Shown here one piece after another: positions 63,280-64,000 of a stretch of 64,000 nt of DNA (position 1 is the first letter of the stretch; each line of letters opens with the position of its first letter). The notes below the pieces were generated by a model that did not search any database, was not told the DNA's origin, and saw only the letters and a list, made by a program, of their open reading frames with translations. A program made the position numbers and the translations under genes. The DNA comes from Symbiodinium natans (lineage: Eukaryota; Sar; Dinophyceae; Suessiales; Symbiodiniaceae): assembly GCA_905221605.1 (NCBI GenBank), contig CAJNDS010002846.1, forward strand, positions 127,501 to 191,500, given 5' to 3'.

Positions 63280-64000
63280 GGACTTGATGTCGAGCCCTTG
63301 AAGCTGCAAGCGAAACTTTTGCAGGAAGTCTGGCCAAAAGGTTGCAGAACGATGTCGTAGCACCATGCCTTATTGGCCCTCTATGCCGTGCAAGGTCTGC
63401 AGAGTGTAAATGTTTGAGATCGGAATTTCCTCATGTGACCTTGTTTTTTCGCCAAGTAGGGCACGCCGTAAGCATCCTTCTAAGCATTGAGGCATGCAAC
63501 GTGGCACAACGGTACCCTAACTTGCCATTCTTGCCATAGTGCTCCGTCCACCCCTGAGCTCCACTGATTAACCTCCTCCTCTTTCAAGCCTGGAGAAAAC
63601 CCTTAAACCAAAAAAGATCGCGGTTTTAAAGCCCCTCTCCATGCCCAGCATCAAAAGTACGGTGGAGGGGTGGCATCCGTTGGCTCTGGCACGGTTCCTT
63701 GCTGCGAGAGGTTCAGGGTTTAGGCTGTATCTTTCAACTTCACGCAGTAACGTATGAAGCCTCTGTCTCTTCATACGTGCTAGATGCATGTGCCTGCGCA
63801 TGGAAAAGGGCGTTTTCCGGACATGTGCAAGTTGGACTGAAGCCCAGAAACCTGAAAGCCCATTTTTGACAAGTTTGTGCGATCTAGCTGCTTGAAAGTC
63901 ACCGTGCTCCCGCTCTTCCACGTCACCTGGCAGGGTTCTTGACAGCACTCCATCCAGTAGTGCGACAGAAGACCAGTCTGCCTCAAAGCCTAAACCTGAA
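63280..64000. other. no supported gene
   Basis: A 65-codon plus frame (63342-63539) and a 126-codon minus frame (63568-63948) are open but have no boundaries or motifs I can support. Confidence 0.4.

Overview
This is repeat-rich nuclear DNA of a eukaryote, roughly half G+C. I see no operons, rRNA or tRNA genes and no long intact protein. The dominant signal is the telomere-type heptamer CCCTAAA/TTTAGGG, present at well over fifty places on both strands, mostly as arrays of 2 to 18 copies. That heptamer is the telomere unit of plants, dinoflagellates, chromerids and some coccidia. The heptamers, the small phased exons, one possible GC-AG intron and the many short terminal-inverted-repeat (TIR) elements fit a dinoflagellate or chromerid-like alveolate best. 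This is inference. A coccidian with heptamer-rich segments is less likely because the expected long CAG tracts are missing. A green alga or plant is not excluded.

Gene content appears as scattered exon-sized open stretches, called here only where splice signals, phase or composition support them. At this base composition about fifty chance open frames of 100 codons or more are expected in 64 kb, so length alone means little and all exon calls are tentative. The best-supported minus-strand models are 38931-39643 (four exons), 49991-51311 (three exons), 46943-47460, 12004-12353 and 21583-22333. On the plus strand the best are 9778-10060, 13874-14248, 25854-26063, 41534-41774, 46549-46902, 58414-58540 and 60692-60813. 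Only three pieces resemble something known: a PAP-associated-domain exon of a non-canonical poly(A)/uridylyl transferase (6620-6756, minus), a fragment like the first transmembrane helix of mitochondrial COX1 in an AT-rich patch (61727-61876, probably a NUMT), and a lysine-rich C-terminal exon (62330-62496).

Layout: 0-12 kb, heptamer arrays with single exons. 12-30 kb, mixed exons, TIR elements and the longest heptamer arrays (13.1, 15.0, 23.5, 27.0 and 27.6 kb). 30.8-34 kb, low-complexity DNA: an (AGT)n block, two local tandem arrays, a 1-kb TA-rich block and an A-rich tract. 36.1-37.7 kb, a striking tandem array built almost entirely of small perfect hairpins separated by T-tracts. 38-64 kb, exons, TIR elements and microsatellites.

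The most interesting pattern is that several TIR families (about 90-220 bp) fall between co-oriented open stretches, carry a GT near one end and an AG near the other, and restore a consistent reading frame when removed. They look like introner-type elements, transposons that are introns. Heptamer arrays in the sense TTTAGGG orientation likewise touch several exon starts and supply TTTAG acceptors. Both ideas are hypotheses that need transcript data.
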